64,000 nt of DNA from positions 2,869,501 through 2,933,500 of the forward strand of contig CP127080.1 of assembly GCA_030252795.1 (NCBI GenBank), given 5' to 3'. Below are positions 1-9,396 of this stretch, one piece after another (within the stretch, counting starts at the first letter, position 1; every line of letters starts with the position of its first letter). Source of the DNA: Porticoccaceae bacterium LTM1 (GTDB taxonomy: Bacteria; Pseudomonadota; Gammaproteobacteria; Pseudomonadales; Porticoccaceae). Position numbers and translations under genes: made by a program. The notes beneath the pieces were generated by a model. It ran no database searches and was not told where the DNA came from. It saw only the letters and a program-made list of their open reading frames with translations.

Positions 1-287
1 AGGGACAAGAAAACCTGTTCAGCCGAGTTGGGCGAATGGCTTTCAGTTTTTATATTTTTCAGTCAATCAGCATGATATTGGTATTTCGCTGGTTGGCCCC
101 CGAATTGTACGGACAGTTAGACCGTCTAAGCCTGATTGGCATTGCTGTAGCGATGAGTGTTTTACAGATATTTATAGCCAAATATTGGCTGTCACACTTC
201 CAGCAAGGACCGCTTGAAGCGCTTTGGCGAAAATTAACCTGGAGAGGCATCCAGGAAACCGTTCAACCCGAGCAACCCTCAACTTAA
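1..287 (+). CDS. DUF418 family membrane protein, C-terminal fragment
   Basis: The frame is open from the first bases of the window, so the gene begins upstream and only about the last 95 residues are seen. The visible part reads as the end of a DUF418 (YeiB-like) integral membrane protein. It has a GRMAFSFYIFQS-type start of a membrane segment, the motif GQLDRLSLIGIA, a second hydrophobic segment, and the family ending with a FQQGPLEALWRKLTW-like basic tail. The family is of unknown transport or enzymatic function in the inner membrane. The ATG at 36 is internal. The stop is followed closely by a strong hairpin terminator. Family assignment is from sequence pattern only. Confidence 0.8.
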   Translation, partial: GQENLFSRVGRMAFSFYIFQSISMILVFRWLAPELYGQLDRLSLIGIAVAMSVLQIFIAKYWLSHFQQGPLEALWRKLTWRGIQETVQPEQPST

Positions 288-310
288 AAACCGGCAACAA
301 TTAACACCCC

Positions 311-348
311 AAAAAAAAGCCCCGCTTTATCGGCGGGGTTTTGTTTTT
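311..348. terminator. Bidirectional rho-independent terminator
   Basis: A GCCCCGC/GCGGGGT stem (319-339) with a T-run on the plus strand side and an A-run on the other side. It can therefore end transcription of the DUF418 gene (plus) and of the HMA-domain gene (minus), which converge here. Confidence 0.85.
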
Positions 349-363
349 AAGCGTAGCCCACCG

Positions 364-768
364 TCAGTGTTTAGCAACCATTTTTTCATTCACTTTGCCA
401 TCAGCGTAACGAAAACAGCGCACTGGTTGATATCCGGCATTTCGAACCGCATCTGCCAGGGCCGCCTCGTCTACCTTGCCCGAAGTTTTCAAGTCGACCA
501 CCAAAAGAGCCCGTTCGCTGTCCACTTTAACTGTGTCAGCAATTACAAAGTCGAGCTTCTTCACTTCATCGCCGACACCGGCAGCACAGTTGGGGCAGTA
601 CATACCCGACACTGTCATCACTACTTTGTTGCTGGTTTCACTTATCAGCTCATTAGCCGTGGCGCGCTGGGTGGCGAGCAACTCGGCAGGTGTTTCTTCC
701 ATCGCATCACTCGCATTTACAATGCCTGCCAACAGGCAGCTGAACAGAACAGTCACTATCTTCTTCAT
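364..768 (-). CDS. Secreted heavy-metal-associated (HMA) domain protein
   Basis: A protein of 134 residues. It starts with a Sec signal peptide (MKKIVTVLFSCLLAGIVNASDA, cleavage after about residue 19-20). Residues about 48-118 form an HMA fold with the metal-binding signature GMYCPNCAAGV and a GYQPVRC-like end, which suggests a small periplasmic copper- or mercury-binding protein related to MerP/CopZ. The extra Cys in PVRC near the end could be a third ligand. It is transcribed towards the DUF418 gene and ends at the shared terminator. There is no metal ATPase next door, so the metal and partner are unknown. Confidence 0.75.
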   Translation of the reverse strand: MKKIVTVLFSCLLAGIVNASDAMEETPAELLATQRATANELISETSNKVVMTVSGMYCPNCAAGVGDEVKKLDFVIADTVKVDSERALLVVDLKTSGKVDEAALADAVRNAGYQPVRCFRYADGKVNEKMVAKH

Positions 769-934
769 GCTTTAACACTCTTCTTCAATATCAGGCAACG
801 CCTAAGATTGCACACTCCCCAAGGGGATTCAATCTGTTTCATACCTGACAACCACGGGTACTCAGCTACCTCAGACAACACAGTGCCCAGCTAACCCGTT
901 GAAATTACAACAATTTAATTTTATTAAAAAAACC

Positions 935-963
935 ATAGGGTGGTGGTGATTCATTTCGTGTAC
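935..963 (+). promoter_or_regulatory. Predicted ECF-sigma promoter of module 1 sigma/anti-sigma operon
   Basis: ATAGGG (935-940), 16 bases, then CGTGTAC (957-963), ending 33 bases before the sigma ATG. The same pair of elements is found upstream of the receptor gene of this module with identical spacing, and upstream of both operons in the other two modules. Interpreted as the -35/-10 of the module's own sigma factor (autoregulation). Inferred from recurrence, not measured. Confidence 0.65.
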
Positions 964-995
964 TTAAATGAATAGATACGAATATACCGCACTTC

Positions 996-1592
996 ATGTC
1001 TTTATCGACCCGCAAGAAGAGCAACGTCATCAAGTTGAAGGGCAGACGGAAAGAGACCAACGAGCAAGTGCTTGAACGACTGTTCAGAGAGCACGGTAGA
1101 GCCCTGCGCACCTTTCTGACAGGCAGGGTCCGAATAGAAGAAGATCAGGAAGACGTAATCCAGGAAATATTTGCCCGTATGGCCCGCATGGATGACTTAC
1201 AACAGAAGCTGGCGGTTAACCGCAGTGACAATCGGGCATTCCTGTTCACCTCGGCAAATAATTACGTTATTGACCAGGAACGCCGAAAGATTCTTGAGAA
1301 GCGTTACCAGCAAGAGCACCTGAATCAGGATGATTATCTGGTAGTGGAAGCATCACCCGAGGTGATTGTAGAAAGTTCGCAGGAGCTGGCGCTGGTAAAA
1401 CAGGCAATTGGCAACCTGCGGCCAACATGGCGGAGGGCTTTTGTGCTCAGCCGCTTTGAACACTTGAGTTACCCACAAATTGCTGAAAAGATGGATATCT
1501 CTGTCAAAACAGTCGAGAAATATATTACTAACGCTTTGGTGGAACTGAGAGACGTAACAGCCAAAGCGCACACGATAGCGAGTTATCGGTAA
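996..1592 (+). CDS. ECF sigma factor, FecI type (module 1)
   Basis: A 198-residue sigma-70 family protein with only regions 2 and 4, as in extracytoplasmic-function sigma factors. Region 2 lies around residues 24-100, with DVIQEIFARMARM as the core-binding part and LFTSANNYVIDQERR as the -10 reading helix. Region 4 is around 133-187, with SYPQIAEKMDISVKTVEKYI as the helix-turn-helix. The ATG at 996 is kept because it is the first in frame after the predicted promoter, although no strong ribosome binding site is visible. Its stop overlaps the FecR start by one base (TAATG), so the two are translationally coupled. It is expected to be held by that FecR protein and to drive the receptor gene at 2865. 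Confidence 0.9.
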   Translation: MSLSTRKKSNVIKLKGRRKETNEQVLERLFREHGRALRTFLTGRVRIEEDQEDVIQEIFARMARMDDLQQKLAVNRSDNRAFLFTSANNYVIDQERRKILEKRYQQEHLNQDDYLVVEASPEVIVESSQELALVKQAIGNLRPTWRRAFVLSRFEHLSYPQIAEKMDISVKTVEKYITNALVELRDVTAKAHTIASYR

Positions 1593-2647
1593 TGGCCAAA
1601 GTAGTTAACAAATGGAATCGATGGCGAGCTGCTCGCAATCTGGCTCACCTGCACTCCGGCAACGCCACATCGGAAGAAGCTCGTCAAATAAACCCCTGGC
1701 TGTCTGATAATACCGAATATCAGAGCGAATTCTTTGGCACCGCTTATCTGCTTTCCAATATGGAAGAGCTCGCTGACGACCCTGATCTGGCAACCTGGAA
1801 AGAAGACACAACCAAAACCGGTGCCCTGGAAAAAGTTCGCAATAACTGGCCTGCTTTAGCTGCTGCCGCAGGTATCTTGTTGGCAGTCGCTATAGGCACT
1901 AACGTCCTCTTCGACACTGGGTCACAAATCAATTCACAAGGAAATATCCAGCGTTATGTCACTCGAATTGGCGAGCAAAAAACGATAGAGCTTCCTGATG
2001 GCAGCACAATTGCCATGAATACCGGCACACTGATGCTTGTGGATTTTGATAACGAAAAAAGACGTATCCTGCTGGAACGTGGGGAAGCCTATTTTGATGT
2101 TGCAAAAGACCCTCAGCGCCCATTCAGGGTTGATCTTGCGACACATTCCGTGACCGTACTTGGCACAGCATTCAACATTCGAACTTCACCCGATAAAATT
2201 TCGCTGGCCGTTCTGGAAGGATTGATCTCCCTTCATCAGAAAAATGAATCTGTCTCTCCTGACGCGCCACTAATGACAGCTCCTATGGGAAACTCCCTGC
2301 ATATGGACGCGCCTTCCCAGTACAGGCTTGAAGCAGGCTGGGTTGCGGAGCTTGATATTACACATAATGAATTATCGGGTTATGAACCTGAAAACATGGA
2401 CAGGTTTGAATCCTGGCGTAGCGGCATCATCAGCATTGAAGGTGAGCCGCTATTTAAAGTGGTACAGGAGCTAAACCGGTACACCCCCAAGAAAATTCTG
2501 ATTGAAGATGCAGAAATCATCAATCTAAAGATGTACGGCATTCTTCGTGTGGACCGAATCAATACAACCTTGTCGACGATGGAAAAGACCCTGCCAATCA
2601 AGGTAACCCATCACTTTGATCGCATCGTTTTGACCAGTGCTCGTTAA
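1592..2647 (+). CDS. FecR-type anti-sigma regulator (module 1)
   Basis: A 351-residue inner-membrane regulator. Residues 1-80 form the cytoplasmic sigma-binding (DUF4880-like) region with W8, W11 and W36. A single transmembrane segment is at about 86-107. The periplasmic FecR domain follows (about 120-215; RYVTRIGEQK, ELPDGS, MNTGT, RGEAYFDV, VLGTAFNIR). The C-terminal part (VVQELNRY, KKILIEDAEI, LKMYGILRVD) resembles the STN/secretin-like fold that contacts the receptor signalling domain. Known role of the family: pass the receptor signal across the inner membrane to the sigma factor. The C-terminal 60 residues are strongly conserved with the FecR proteins at 18279 and 28460, which marks the three modules as paralogues. 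Confidence 0.9.
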   Translation: MAKVVNKWNRWRAARNLAHLHSGNATSEEARQINPWLSDNTEYQSEFFGTAYLLSNMEELADDPDLATWKEDTTKTGALEKVRNNWPALAAAAGILLAVAIGTNVLFDTGSQINSQGNIQRYVTRIGEQKTIELPDGSTIAMNTGTLMLVDFDNEKRRILLERGEAYFDVAKDPQRPFRVDLATHSVTVLGTAFNIRTSPDKISLAVLEGLISLHQKNESVSPDAPLMTAPMGNSLHMDAPSQYRLEAGWVAELDITHNELSGYEPENMDRFESWRSGIISIEGEPLFKVVQELNRYTPKKILIEDAEIINLKMYGILRVDRINTTLSTMEKTLPIKVTHHFDRIVLTSAR

Positions 2648-2666
2648 CACCGACATCTCTTGCTTT

Positions 2667-2704
2667 GACCAGCTCTGTCCGGCTGGTCATTCTTCTTGTG
2701 TTTC
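2667..2704 (+). terminator. Probable terminator after module 1 FecR gene
   Basis: GACCAGC (2667-2673) pairs with GCTGGTC (2682-2688) and is followed by a broken T-rich run. It separates the sigma/FecR transcript from the receptor promoter at 2763. Confidence 0.6.
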
Positions 2705-2762
2705 AAAAAACACTCTCGTGTAAAAATTAAGGCACCTTTTGAAGTTTTCCTCAAAAAAATTC

Positions 2763-2791
2763 ATAGGGTGATCAAAAACCTCTTCGTGTAC
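2763..2791 (+). promoter_or_regulatory. Predicted ECF-sigma promoter of module 1 receptor
   Basis: ATAGGG (2763-2768), 16 bases, CGTGTAC (2785-2791). The two elements and the spacing are identical to the site at 935-963. The receptor ATG is 74 bases further on, with a good GAGGTG ribosome binding site at about 2852. Confidence 0.65.
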
Positions 2792-2864
2792 AGATTTAGG
2801 TGACCTGTAATTGTCGAGAGTCACCGCAAAAGATCTTAATGATATCTCCAAGAGGTGAGGGTAA

Positions 2865-5822
2865 ATGAATCATTCCAAAAAAGCTTTTCGGCAAAATCGG
2901 CTTGTATTAAGCATTGCTTCGGCTATTGCCATTTCAGCGTCCAGTTCTGTGTATGCCGCCAACACAGAAACTCTGAAGGTTGATATTGAAGGACAGAAAG
3001 CCGCTACTTCCCTGATGGCTCTGGCTCGCAGTGCCGGCGTTGAAATCCTGATGTCCCAGGATATTGGCGAAAGTATCCAACTGCCTGCGCTGAAAGGCGA
3101 GTTCACTCTGACATCAGCGTTGGAAGCTATTCTGAAAAACACAAACCTGACTTACGAATTTGTTACTGATGAATCCGTAATTGTGAAGTTTAAACCAGAC
3201 AACACGGATAAGGACGACCTCAGGGAAGTAGAAGAAGTCGTTGTGACCGGTTCTCTGCTGAAAAAAGACAATCCTGCTCAACCCATCACCGTTCTTACGA
3301 GCGATGATATTGCTCGTTTAGGCGCTTTCTCTGCAGAAGAAATCATACGCTCTCTTTCTCAAAACTACTCATCCGTTAACGTAGCATCTAGCCTGGAGCT
3401 GTTTAATCCCGATGCGCCCGGCTTTTACACCCCGGAACTTCAGGGCAACTCAACCGCCAACCTACGCGGCTTTGGTTCGGACTCCACGCTGGTACTGGTC
3501 AATGGGCGTCGCATGGCTGGTGCCCCGGTATTTGAAGGGAGTAGCGTCAACCTTTCCAACATCCCCACCTCCGCTATCGAACGCGTTGAAATCCTCAATG
3601 ATGGCGCCTCCTCCATTTATGGTTCCGATGCCGTTGCCGGGGTAATTAACTTTATCCTGAAACAAGACTATGTCGGCGCCGAGACCTCAGTTCGATACGA
3701 CAACGGAGAGAACGGCGGCAACCGCTACTCTATCAGCCAACTTATCGGCACTGCCTGGGACAGCGGCCGGTTAAACGCAACCTTGAACTATACAGAAACC
3801 GATGCCGTATCTTCAGCAAAAGCTGGATACACTACTCGCGACCTGCGTCCACAGGGTGGGCGGTTCTGGGGCAGCACCGGCTACGGAACTCCCGGCGTTG
3901 TATCCACCCCATCTCAGTATTTTAATAGCGCGCCATGGTACATACCAGGTACACGGTATGGATCCTTACCGTCAGACAACGATGGCACCAATTGGACAGT
4001 GGATGACCTAAGTCTTGATAATGTATCCCGAGATTCGCGCCCCTCTCGAAAGCAACTGACCTCTGCCAGCAAGTACTATTCTGTTCATGTGGATGTTGAG
4101 CAATATCTCTCCGACTCGGTCAGAGGCTTTGCTGATGTGACATACTCGGTCAATGAAAACATCAATGAGCAGAGAAACCCTTTCGGCACTATTGAGGTGC
4201 CGGCAAGCAACGCTTTCAACAAGTTGGACAAATTTGTAGAAGTTGGGTATGAATTTGATACTGAAGTTGCCAACGGCTTATTTCCAATAGAAAAGCCGGT
4301 TAACGAACTCGAAAGTGTAAATGTGAATGGCGGCATTGAGTGGAACTTGCCATTTGGCGATTGGACCCTGACCACTGAAGCGGGCTACAGCACATCAAGC
4401 AGTGACACCAGTGCGCTGCAACTGAACATCTATGACAACCCGGAATTTGATGCGCTGGTAGCCTCCAGTGACCCTGCGGTTGCGCTCAACTTCTTTGGTA
4501 ATGGTGAGGCTCAGAATCCGTCGATCTCCAAGTTTTATGGCCCGGATGATAGGGGCAAACGAACCACTAGGCAGCACTCTGCCAAAATCAATGCCGAAGG
4601 CGGCCTATATGAATTACCCGGCGGTGAAGCACGGTTCGCCATTGGCGGAGAGTATCGCGTCAGCAAGATTAGCTTTGGCTATGGGACTGGCAATGAAGCG
4701 GTCGACAAACCAGAACAAGAGGTAAGAGCGGTATTTACCGAACTTTCCGTGCCGTTGGTCGGCCCGGATAATCAGCTGCCAGCCGTAAAAGATTTGCAGA
4801 TGTCTTTTGGTTTCCGCTGGGAGGAAAACTTATTCCCACAAGCTGAGTTCGGCGGACGCTATACCAACACCAGCCCTCGAGTAACCTTGGCCTGGAACCC
4901 GATTGACGACCTGACCATTCGCACAACCTGGTCAGAATCCTTCCGCGCACCGCTATTATCCCAGCTGCTCCGACCTCAAGAGCTCAGTGCCTACCCAACT
5001 AGGATTGACGGCGACCCCTTTGATCCTCGGGACAATCCACCAACTACCTTCTATGTCAAAAGCTATAAGGGTGGCAACCCGGAATTGAAACCGCAAATTG
5101 CTGACACGATGACCTTGGGCTTTGACTGGACACCCATGTCACTGGAAGGTTTACGAGTGTCAGTAACCTATAGCAAGATCGAGCAGAACAACCGTATTAC
5201 TGTGCTCACCACCTCTGGTGATACACCTCCAGAAGTTCTCTATTCCAACAACGACTTTGTGAACCGGAATGAGTTTGGAGTCATCGAGAGTGTAAACAGT
5301 TTCCCTATCAACGTAGCCCAGCGGGTGAGCAAGAGCGTCGACTTTAGTGTTGATTATGAGTTCGACACAGATTTGGGTACGTTCATTACCGGTCTTTCTG
5401 GAACCTATACCGGCGAGCTGTCTGACGCCATCACTGAAGGTACAGAGGTTATCTACACTGACCGAACTGTTTTTGGTCCGGACCAATGGCGTGCCCGTGC
5501 CAACTTGGGCTGGTATGTCGAAAACATGGGGGCTGACCTGTTTATTAATTACTCCAACAGTTACAACAACAACGTGTCGTCGATTTTTGGCGGTAATAGC
5601 AATGAGCTTATTGGAAGAGTCGAAAGCTACCACACTGTTGACCTGTCAGGCTTCTATCACATGGACGATATCGGCTTGAAAATTTCTGGCGGCGTTAAAG
5701 ATCTGTTCCACACCCCATACCCATTTGCCGATGTAAGAAGCGGAATGCCTTTTGATATTTCACGGATAGATACCAGAGGCAGAACTATCTACCTAGCTCT
5801 CAAGAAAGAGTTTCAACTTTAA
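2865..5822 (+). CDS. TonB-dependent receptor with STN signalling domain (module 1)
   Basis: A 985-residue outer-membrane receptor. Signal peptide at residues 1-31 (cleavage near VYA-AN). STN domain at about 36-108, which makes it a transducer-type receptor able to contact FecR. TonB box EVEEVVVTG at 121-129. Plug at about 136-265 (NLRGFGSDSTLVLVNGRR, IERVEILNDGASSIYGSDA). The rest is a 22-strand barrel ending in an aromatic-rich strand (YLALKKEFQL). A GAGGTG ribosome binding site lies just before the ATG. The substrate cannot be read from sequence; siderophore, vitamin, peptide or sugar are all possible. It follows its own sigma/FecR pair and is followed by a terminator and a thioredoxin gene. 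Confidence 0.92.
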   Translation: MNHSKKAFRQNRLVLSIASAIAISASSSVYAANTETLKVDIEGQKAATSLMALARSAGVEILMSQDIGESIQLPALKGEFTLTSALEAILKNTNLTYEFVTDESVIVKFKPDNTDKDDLREVEEVVVTGSLLKKDNPAQPITVLTSDDIARLGAFSAEEIIRSLSQNYSSVNVASSLELFNPDAPGFYTPELQGNSTANLRGFGSDSTLVLVNGRRMAGAPVFEGSSVNLSNIPTSAIERVEILNDGASSIYGSDAVAGVINFILKQDYVGAETSVRYDNGENGGNRYSISQLIGTAWDSGRLNATLNYTETDAVSSAKAGYTTRDLRPQGGRFWGSTGYGTPGVVSTPSQYFNSAPWYIPGTRYGSLPSDNDGTNWTVDDLSLDNVSRDSRPSRKQLTSASKYYSVHVDVEQYLSDSVRGFADVTYSVNENINEQRNPFGTIEVPASNAFNKLDKFVEVGYEFDTEVANGLFPIEKPVNELESVNVNGGIEWNLPFGDWTLTTEAGYSTSSSDTSALQLNIYDNPEFDALVASSDPAVALNFFGNGEAQNPSISKFYGPDDRGKRTTRQHSAKINAEGGLYELPGGEARFAIGGEYRVSKISFGYGTGNEAVDKPEQEVRAVFTELSVPLVGPDNQLPAVKDLQMSFGFRWEENLFPQAEFGGRYTNTSPRVTLAWNPIDDLTIRTTWSESFRAPLLSQLLRPQELSAYPTRIDGDPFDPRDNPPTTFYVKSYKGGNPELKPQIADTMTLGFDWTPMSLEGLRVSVTYSKIEQNNRITVLTTSGDTPPEVLYSNNDFVNRNEFGVIESVNSFPINVAQRVSKSVDFSVDYEFDTDLGTFITGLSGTYTGELSDAITEGTEVIYTDRTVFGPDQWRARANLGWYVENMGADLFINYSNSYNNNVSSIFGGNSNELIGRVESYHTVDLSGFYHMDDIGLKISGGVKDLFHTPYPFADVRSGMPFDISRIDTRGRTIYLALKKEFQL

Positions 5823-5837
5823 GCACCACACCTTATA

Positions 5838-5866
5838 CACGAGCCGGTTTCCGGCTCGTGTTTTTT
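5838..5866 (+). terminator. Strong terminator between receptor and thioredoxin gene
   Basis: Perfect 10-bp stem CACGAGCCGG/CCGGCTCGTG (5838-5847, 5851-5860) with a three-base loop and six T. The thioredoxin gene starts only 20 bases later with no visible promoter, so this may act as a partial terminator that lowers, rather than abolishes, expression of the downstream gene. Confidence 0.85.
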
Positions 5867-5886
5867 AATATTCACTGGAGGGAATA

Positions 5887-7158
5887 ATGAAAAAATCCTT
5901 ATTTTTGATAGCATCACTTTTATTCAGCAGCAGTGCATTTTCTGCTGGAATTGAATTCTTCCACGGCACCTGGGAAGAGGCTTTGGAAAAAGCAAAGTCA
6001 GAAGAAAAACTGATCTTTGTCGACGTCTACACTGACTGGTGCGGCCCCTGCAAAAAAATGGCCAAAACCATTTTCACGCAAGACCGCGTCGGAGAGTACT
6101 ACAACGCAAACTTCATCAACTACAAGCTGAATGCCGAAGATGAAGAGCAAAATGGCCCGGAGCTCGCAGAACAATATGAAGTGCGCGCCTATCCGACCCT
6201 GCTCTACATTGACGGCACCGGCAACCTTGCACACAGGGCCACCGGATACAAGGATGCCTTTCCATTTATTCAGGAAGGCAAAAAGGCAACCGGTGACCTT
6301 CGCTCGTTGGCAGAACTCGAAAAAGACTATCAGGCCGGGCGCCGGGATGGCGAATTCATCAAGGCGTACCTGCTAGGCGCCAAAGCGTATGATGAATCAT
6401 TCCGAATGAATGAGGAGCTGGTTCAACTGGCCAAAGAGTATTTTGACGCAGGCAACCCGACCGACTGGATCAATGAAGAGGATTACACCATCGGGGTCAA
6501 ATATTTCCGCGACAGGAAAGACCGCTTTATTGCATTTCTCTTCGACCACTACAGTGACTTTGCCAAAGTAATCTCCCCTGAGCAGCTGGCGTCCAAAATA
6601 TCCCAAATCAACACCTCCGCCATTCAGGCAAGCGCCTCTAATGGGGATATTGTTTACCGGGAGTACCTGGAAGATATCAAAGGCAGCCTGGCGGACGTGT
6701 ATAAACTGAGTGGCATGAACTCCGACATTGCCCAGGCTATGGGGCTGGCCGGCGAATCCCTGGAAGAAGTATATGACTTGCACCGCCTGGCAGGTAACCG
6801 GAACTACGCTCTTTCCAAGTCGCAATGGAGCGATTACTTGCAATTGAGTGAAGAATACCTTGCGAAGCTGGGTAAGAATGCAAAAAGCCATCAATATATG
6901 GGCATTGTTCGAGATCTTCTGAACGCAGGCTGCAAAGACACCAAGGTGCTTGGCCAGGTAGAGCCATATGCCAAGAAGGCGATGCAGGATAAGTCCTACA
7001 AGCGTTACGCAATACCACACTATGCAATCCTTTTGGCAAGGCTCGGCCAGAAAGAAACCGCCAGGAGCATGCTGGAAGATATGATTGCGAAAGCCAAAAA
7101 GGCTGGCGATAAAAGGATGCTGACTTTTGCAGAACGCTCACTAGAAGAAGTGAACTAG
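5887..7158 (+). CDS. Secreted thioredoxin-fold protein (module 1)
   Basis: A 423-residue protein with a Sec signal peptide (about residues 1-19, AFS-AG). An N-terminal thioredoxin domain (about 22-130) carries the active-site motif DWCGPCKKM with C52 and C55, and the cis-proline region AYPTLLYID. The remaining 290 residues are mostly helical and repeat-like, ending in a segment typical of TPR folds (YAIPHYAILLARLGQKETARSML). Family knowledge: such proteins reduce or isomerise disulfides in the periplasm. A GGAGGG ribosome binding site precedes the ATG. The two other modules also end with a thioredoxin-fold protein, but there the thioredoxin domain is C-terminal. Its target is unknown. Confidence 0.85.
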   Translation: MKKSLFLIASLLFSSSAFSAGIEFFHGTWEEALEKAKSEEKLIFVDVYTDWCGPCKKMAKTIFTQDRVGEYYNANFINYKLNAEDEEQNGPELAEQYEVRAYPTLLYIDGTGNLAHRATGYKDAFPFIQEGKKATGDLRSLAELEKDYQAGRRDGEFIKAYLLGAKAYDESFRMNEELVQLAKEYFDAGNPTDWINEEDYTIGVKYFRDRKDRFIAFLFDHYSDFAKVISPEQLASKISQINTSAIQASASNGDIVYREYLEDIKGSLADVYKLSGMNSDIAQAMGLAGESLEEVYDLHRLAGNRNYALSKSQWSDYLQLSEEYLAKLGKNAKSHQYMGIVRDLLNAGCKDTKVLGQVEPYAKKAMQDKSYKRYAIPHYAILLARLGQKETARSMLEDMIAKAKKAGDKRMLTFAERSLEEVN

Positions 7159-7167
7159 TCCCCTTAG

Positions 7168-7238
7168 CCCTGCCGAGCCCCACCATCCTTCTCGGCAGGG
7201 ACTTTTTTTCAGTACAACTGGGACGCCAGTTTTTTTCT
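7168..7238 (+). terminator. Tandem rho-independent terminators after module 1
   Basis: First stem CCCTGCCGAG/CTCGGCAGGG (7168-7177, 7191-7200) followed by a T-run. Second stem AACTGG/CCAGTT (7216-7221, 7226-7231) followed by another T-run. Together they close the module. Confidence 0.85.
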
Positions 7239-7335
7239 TTCGTTTCTGCTTGTAGGTAAGCGCCAAGTTATCCAGCGCCCGAGTGCATTTACTCATTTAT
7301 TGCATAACCTTCCTCAAACTCTTGAATGCAAATCC

Positions 7336-9396
7336 ATGAAGTTTTCCAATACTTTCTTAATGCTTGGTGCTATTTCTGCACCAGTTATTGCCGATATAGC
7401 TCCTTCTGAAATTGGTACCAATGGTGATGAAATAGTGATTCACCTGCCCTCTGATTTCGATCGCTATTCCCCCCGAACTGCATTGGATATGGTCCAGCAG
7501 GTGCCGGGGTTCAGTATCAAAAACCGCAATAGCAATCAGCGCGGTCTCGGCCAGGCCAGTGGCAATGTTCTGATCAACGGGAAACGCATCACCTCCAAGG
7601 ATGACAGCGTTACTGACATCCTGAAGCGGATCTCGGCCTCTGGCGTAGTGCAGCTAGAAGTATTCGATGGAGCCATCAGCTCAGTACCGGGCCTGTCTGG
7701 ACAGGTAGTCAGTGTAGTTCTGGCGGAAGACGGCTTCTCTGGCACTTTCAATTGGGCTCCTCGCTTTGACCGAGGGGACGACCCCATGCTTACCGAAGGG
7801 GAGGTTTCGCTCAAAGGTAACAAAGGCCGGCTTGGCTATAACCTCGGGTTGGTGAGCACCGGCTACAAGCGCGGGCGAACCGGCGTTGAGCGTGTCTATA
7901 ATGGCGCCGGCGAGCGGCTTGAACACCGCGATATCAACACCTACTACTACCATACCGATCCAACCCTGGCTGCCGGCCTGAGCTTCGAGGGCGACGCAGG
8001 ATCAGTGCTGACGATAACGTCCAAATACCGGCGTCGATTTGTCGACGATGAGGAGGAGTATCAATCTTACCGCCCCACTGTGAAAGACGACCTCTTTCTG
8101 AAGCGCAGTTTTACCAGCAGCGAGCGGGAGCGCAGCGGTGAACTGGGCGTCGACTTTGAAATGGGTATTGGCTCGGGTCGTCTGAAACTTATCAGCCTGT
8201 ATCGTTTCGAACACAGCCCTTATGAAAATCGCCGTGTGACCGAATACGCCGACCTCACGCCGACAGTGCAAACTCACTACCATAAAGTTCAGGACGAAGC
8301 CGAGAAAATTGTCCGCGGGGAATACTCATGGACAGCAGGCGAAATCCACAGCTGGCAGCTTTCAAGTGAAGTGGCCTTTAACTCTCTGGACGCTGCCGCA
8401 ACTCTGGAGAATATCGCACCGGACGGTGATGTATCCGTTGTCGAATTGCCACACGCCAATTCCAGTGTCGAAGAACAGCGCCGCGAAGCAAATATCAGCT
8501 ACGGTCGCCCCTTCACCAACACCCTTTCCATGCAACTGTCACTGGGTGTGGAATATTCGCAGATCAGCCAATCTGGCAGCGTGAGACAAACCCGTGAATT
8601 TGTCCGCCCCAAGGGTTTTGCATCGCTGGCTTGGCGACCCAATGCAAGTTGGTCCTTGAGTGCCAAAGTGGAACGCCAGGTTGGGCAGCTGGACTTCGAT
8701 GATTTTGTGGCCTCGGTCAACCTGGAAGACAATACTGCCGATGCCGGTAATCCCAATCTGGTACCACCGCAAACCTGGTTGATAGAACTGGAGAGTGTCA
8801 TCAATTTCGGTTCGATGGGGGTAATTAACCTGCGGGCCTACCAGAAATACATATCTGATATTGTCGATCAAATCCCGATTGGCTCGACGGGAGAGGCACC
8901 TGGCAACATCAGTCGCGCAGAGCGTTACGGACTGGCCACAACAACTACTGTTAAGTTCGACTCCCTGGGTCTGCCGGGAGTACAGACCAACCTTGATATC
9001 GACTATCAAAACAGTGAGGTGGCTGACCCCCTGACTGCCGATATGAGGCCAATCAGCGGAGATAAACTTGCCAAACTGGATATGGAGATACGCCACGACA
9101 TCCAGAACAACAACATCGCCTGGGGCATTAAAGTGATTCGCGATTGGCAGGCTGACAGGGTGCGTCTCGATCAAGTTTCCTCAAAAGACCGACGACTATG
9201 GCTTGGTCTGTTTGTCGAACACAAAAATTTGTTTGGCTTGACCGCGAGAGTGGAAGCTCAGGACCTGACCTGCCGTAGTTCTACATACGCCAGAGAGGTC
9301 TTCCATCTCCGCCGCACGGATCAGTTGAGTTTTTTCGAAAAGTCGAAACTGGAAGATGGTTACGGATTGATCGTTAGCATTCGCGGGGAATTTTGA
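7336..9396 (+). CDS. TonB-dependent receptor-like outer-membrane barrel without STN domain
   Basis: A protein of 686 residues from the ATG at 7336, chosen because it opens a clean signal peptide (MKFSNTFLMLGAISAPVIA); the open frame upstream needs a TTG. A plug domain is seen at about residues 35-130 (ALDMVQQVPGF, GNVLINGKRITSKDDSV, IKRI/LKRISA, VQLEVFDGAI). The rest is beta-barrel, ending IVSIRGEF with a terminal Phe. There is no STN domain and no obvious TonB box, so it is a plain transporter or porin-like receptor. It is separated from module 1 by two terminators. The next genes downstream are a propeller lipoprotein, MbnH-like and MbnP-like, which makes metal or metallophore uptake a possibility, but this is only context. 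Confidence 0.8.
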   Translation: MKFSNTFLMLGAISAPVIADIAPSEIGTNGDEIVIHLPSDFDRYSPRTALDMVQQVPGFSIKNRNSNQRGLGQASGNVLINGKRITSKDDSVTDILKRISASGVVQLEVFDGAISSVPGLSGQVVSVVLAEDGFSGTFNWAPRFDRGDDPMLTEGEVSLKGNKGRLGYNLGLVSTGYKRGRTGVERVYNGAGERLEHRDINTYYYHTDPTLAAGLSFEGDAGSVLTITSKYRRRFVDDEEEYQSYRPTVKDDLFLKRSFTSSERERSGELGVDFEMGIGSGRLKLISLYRFEHSPYENRRVTEYADLTPTVQTHYHKVQDEAEKIVRGEYSWTAGEIHSWQLSSEVAFNSLDAAATLENIAPDGDVSVVELPHANSSVEEQRREANISYGRPFTNTLSMQLSLGVEYSQISQSGSVRQTREFVRPKGFASLAWRPNASWSLSAKVERQVGQLDFDDFVASVNLEDNTADAGNPNLVPPQTWLIELESVINFGSMGVINLRAYQKYISDIVDQIPIGSTGEAPGNISRAERYGLATTTTVKFDSLGLPGVQTNLDIDYQNSEVADPLTADMRPISGDKLAKLDMEIRHDIQNNNIAWGIKVIRDWQADRVRLDQVSSKDRRLWLGLFVEHKNLFGLTARVEAQDLTCRSSTYAREVFHLRRTDQLSFFEKSKLEDGYGLIVSIRGEF

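Noticed and set aside
968-1075. Small frame starting at ATG 968 overlapping the module 1 sigma start
   Set aside because: No ribosome binding site, out of frame with the sigma gene, and no counterpart in the other two modules.
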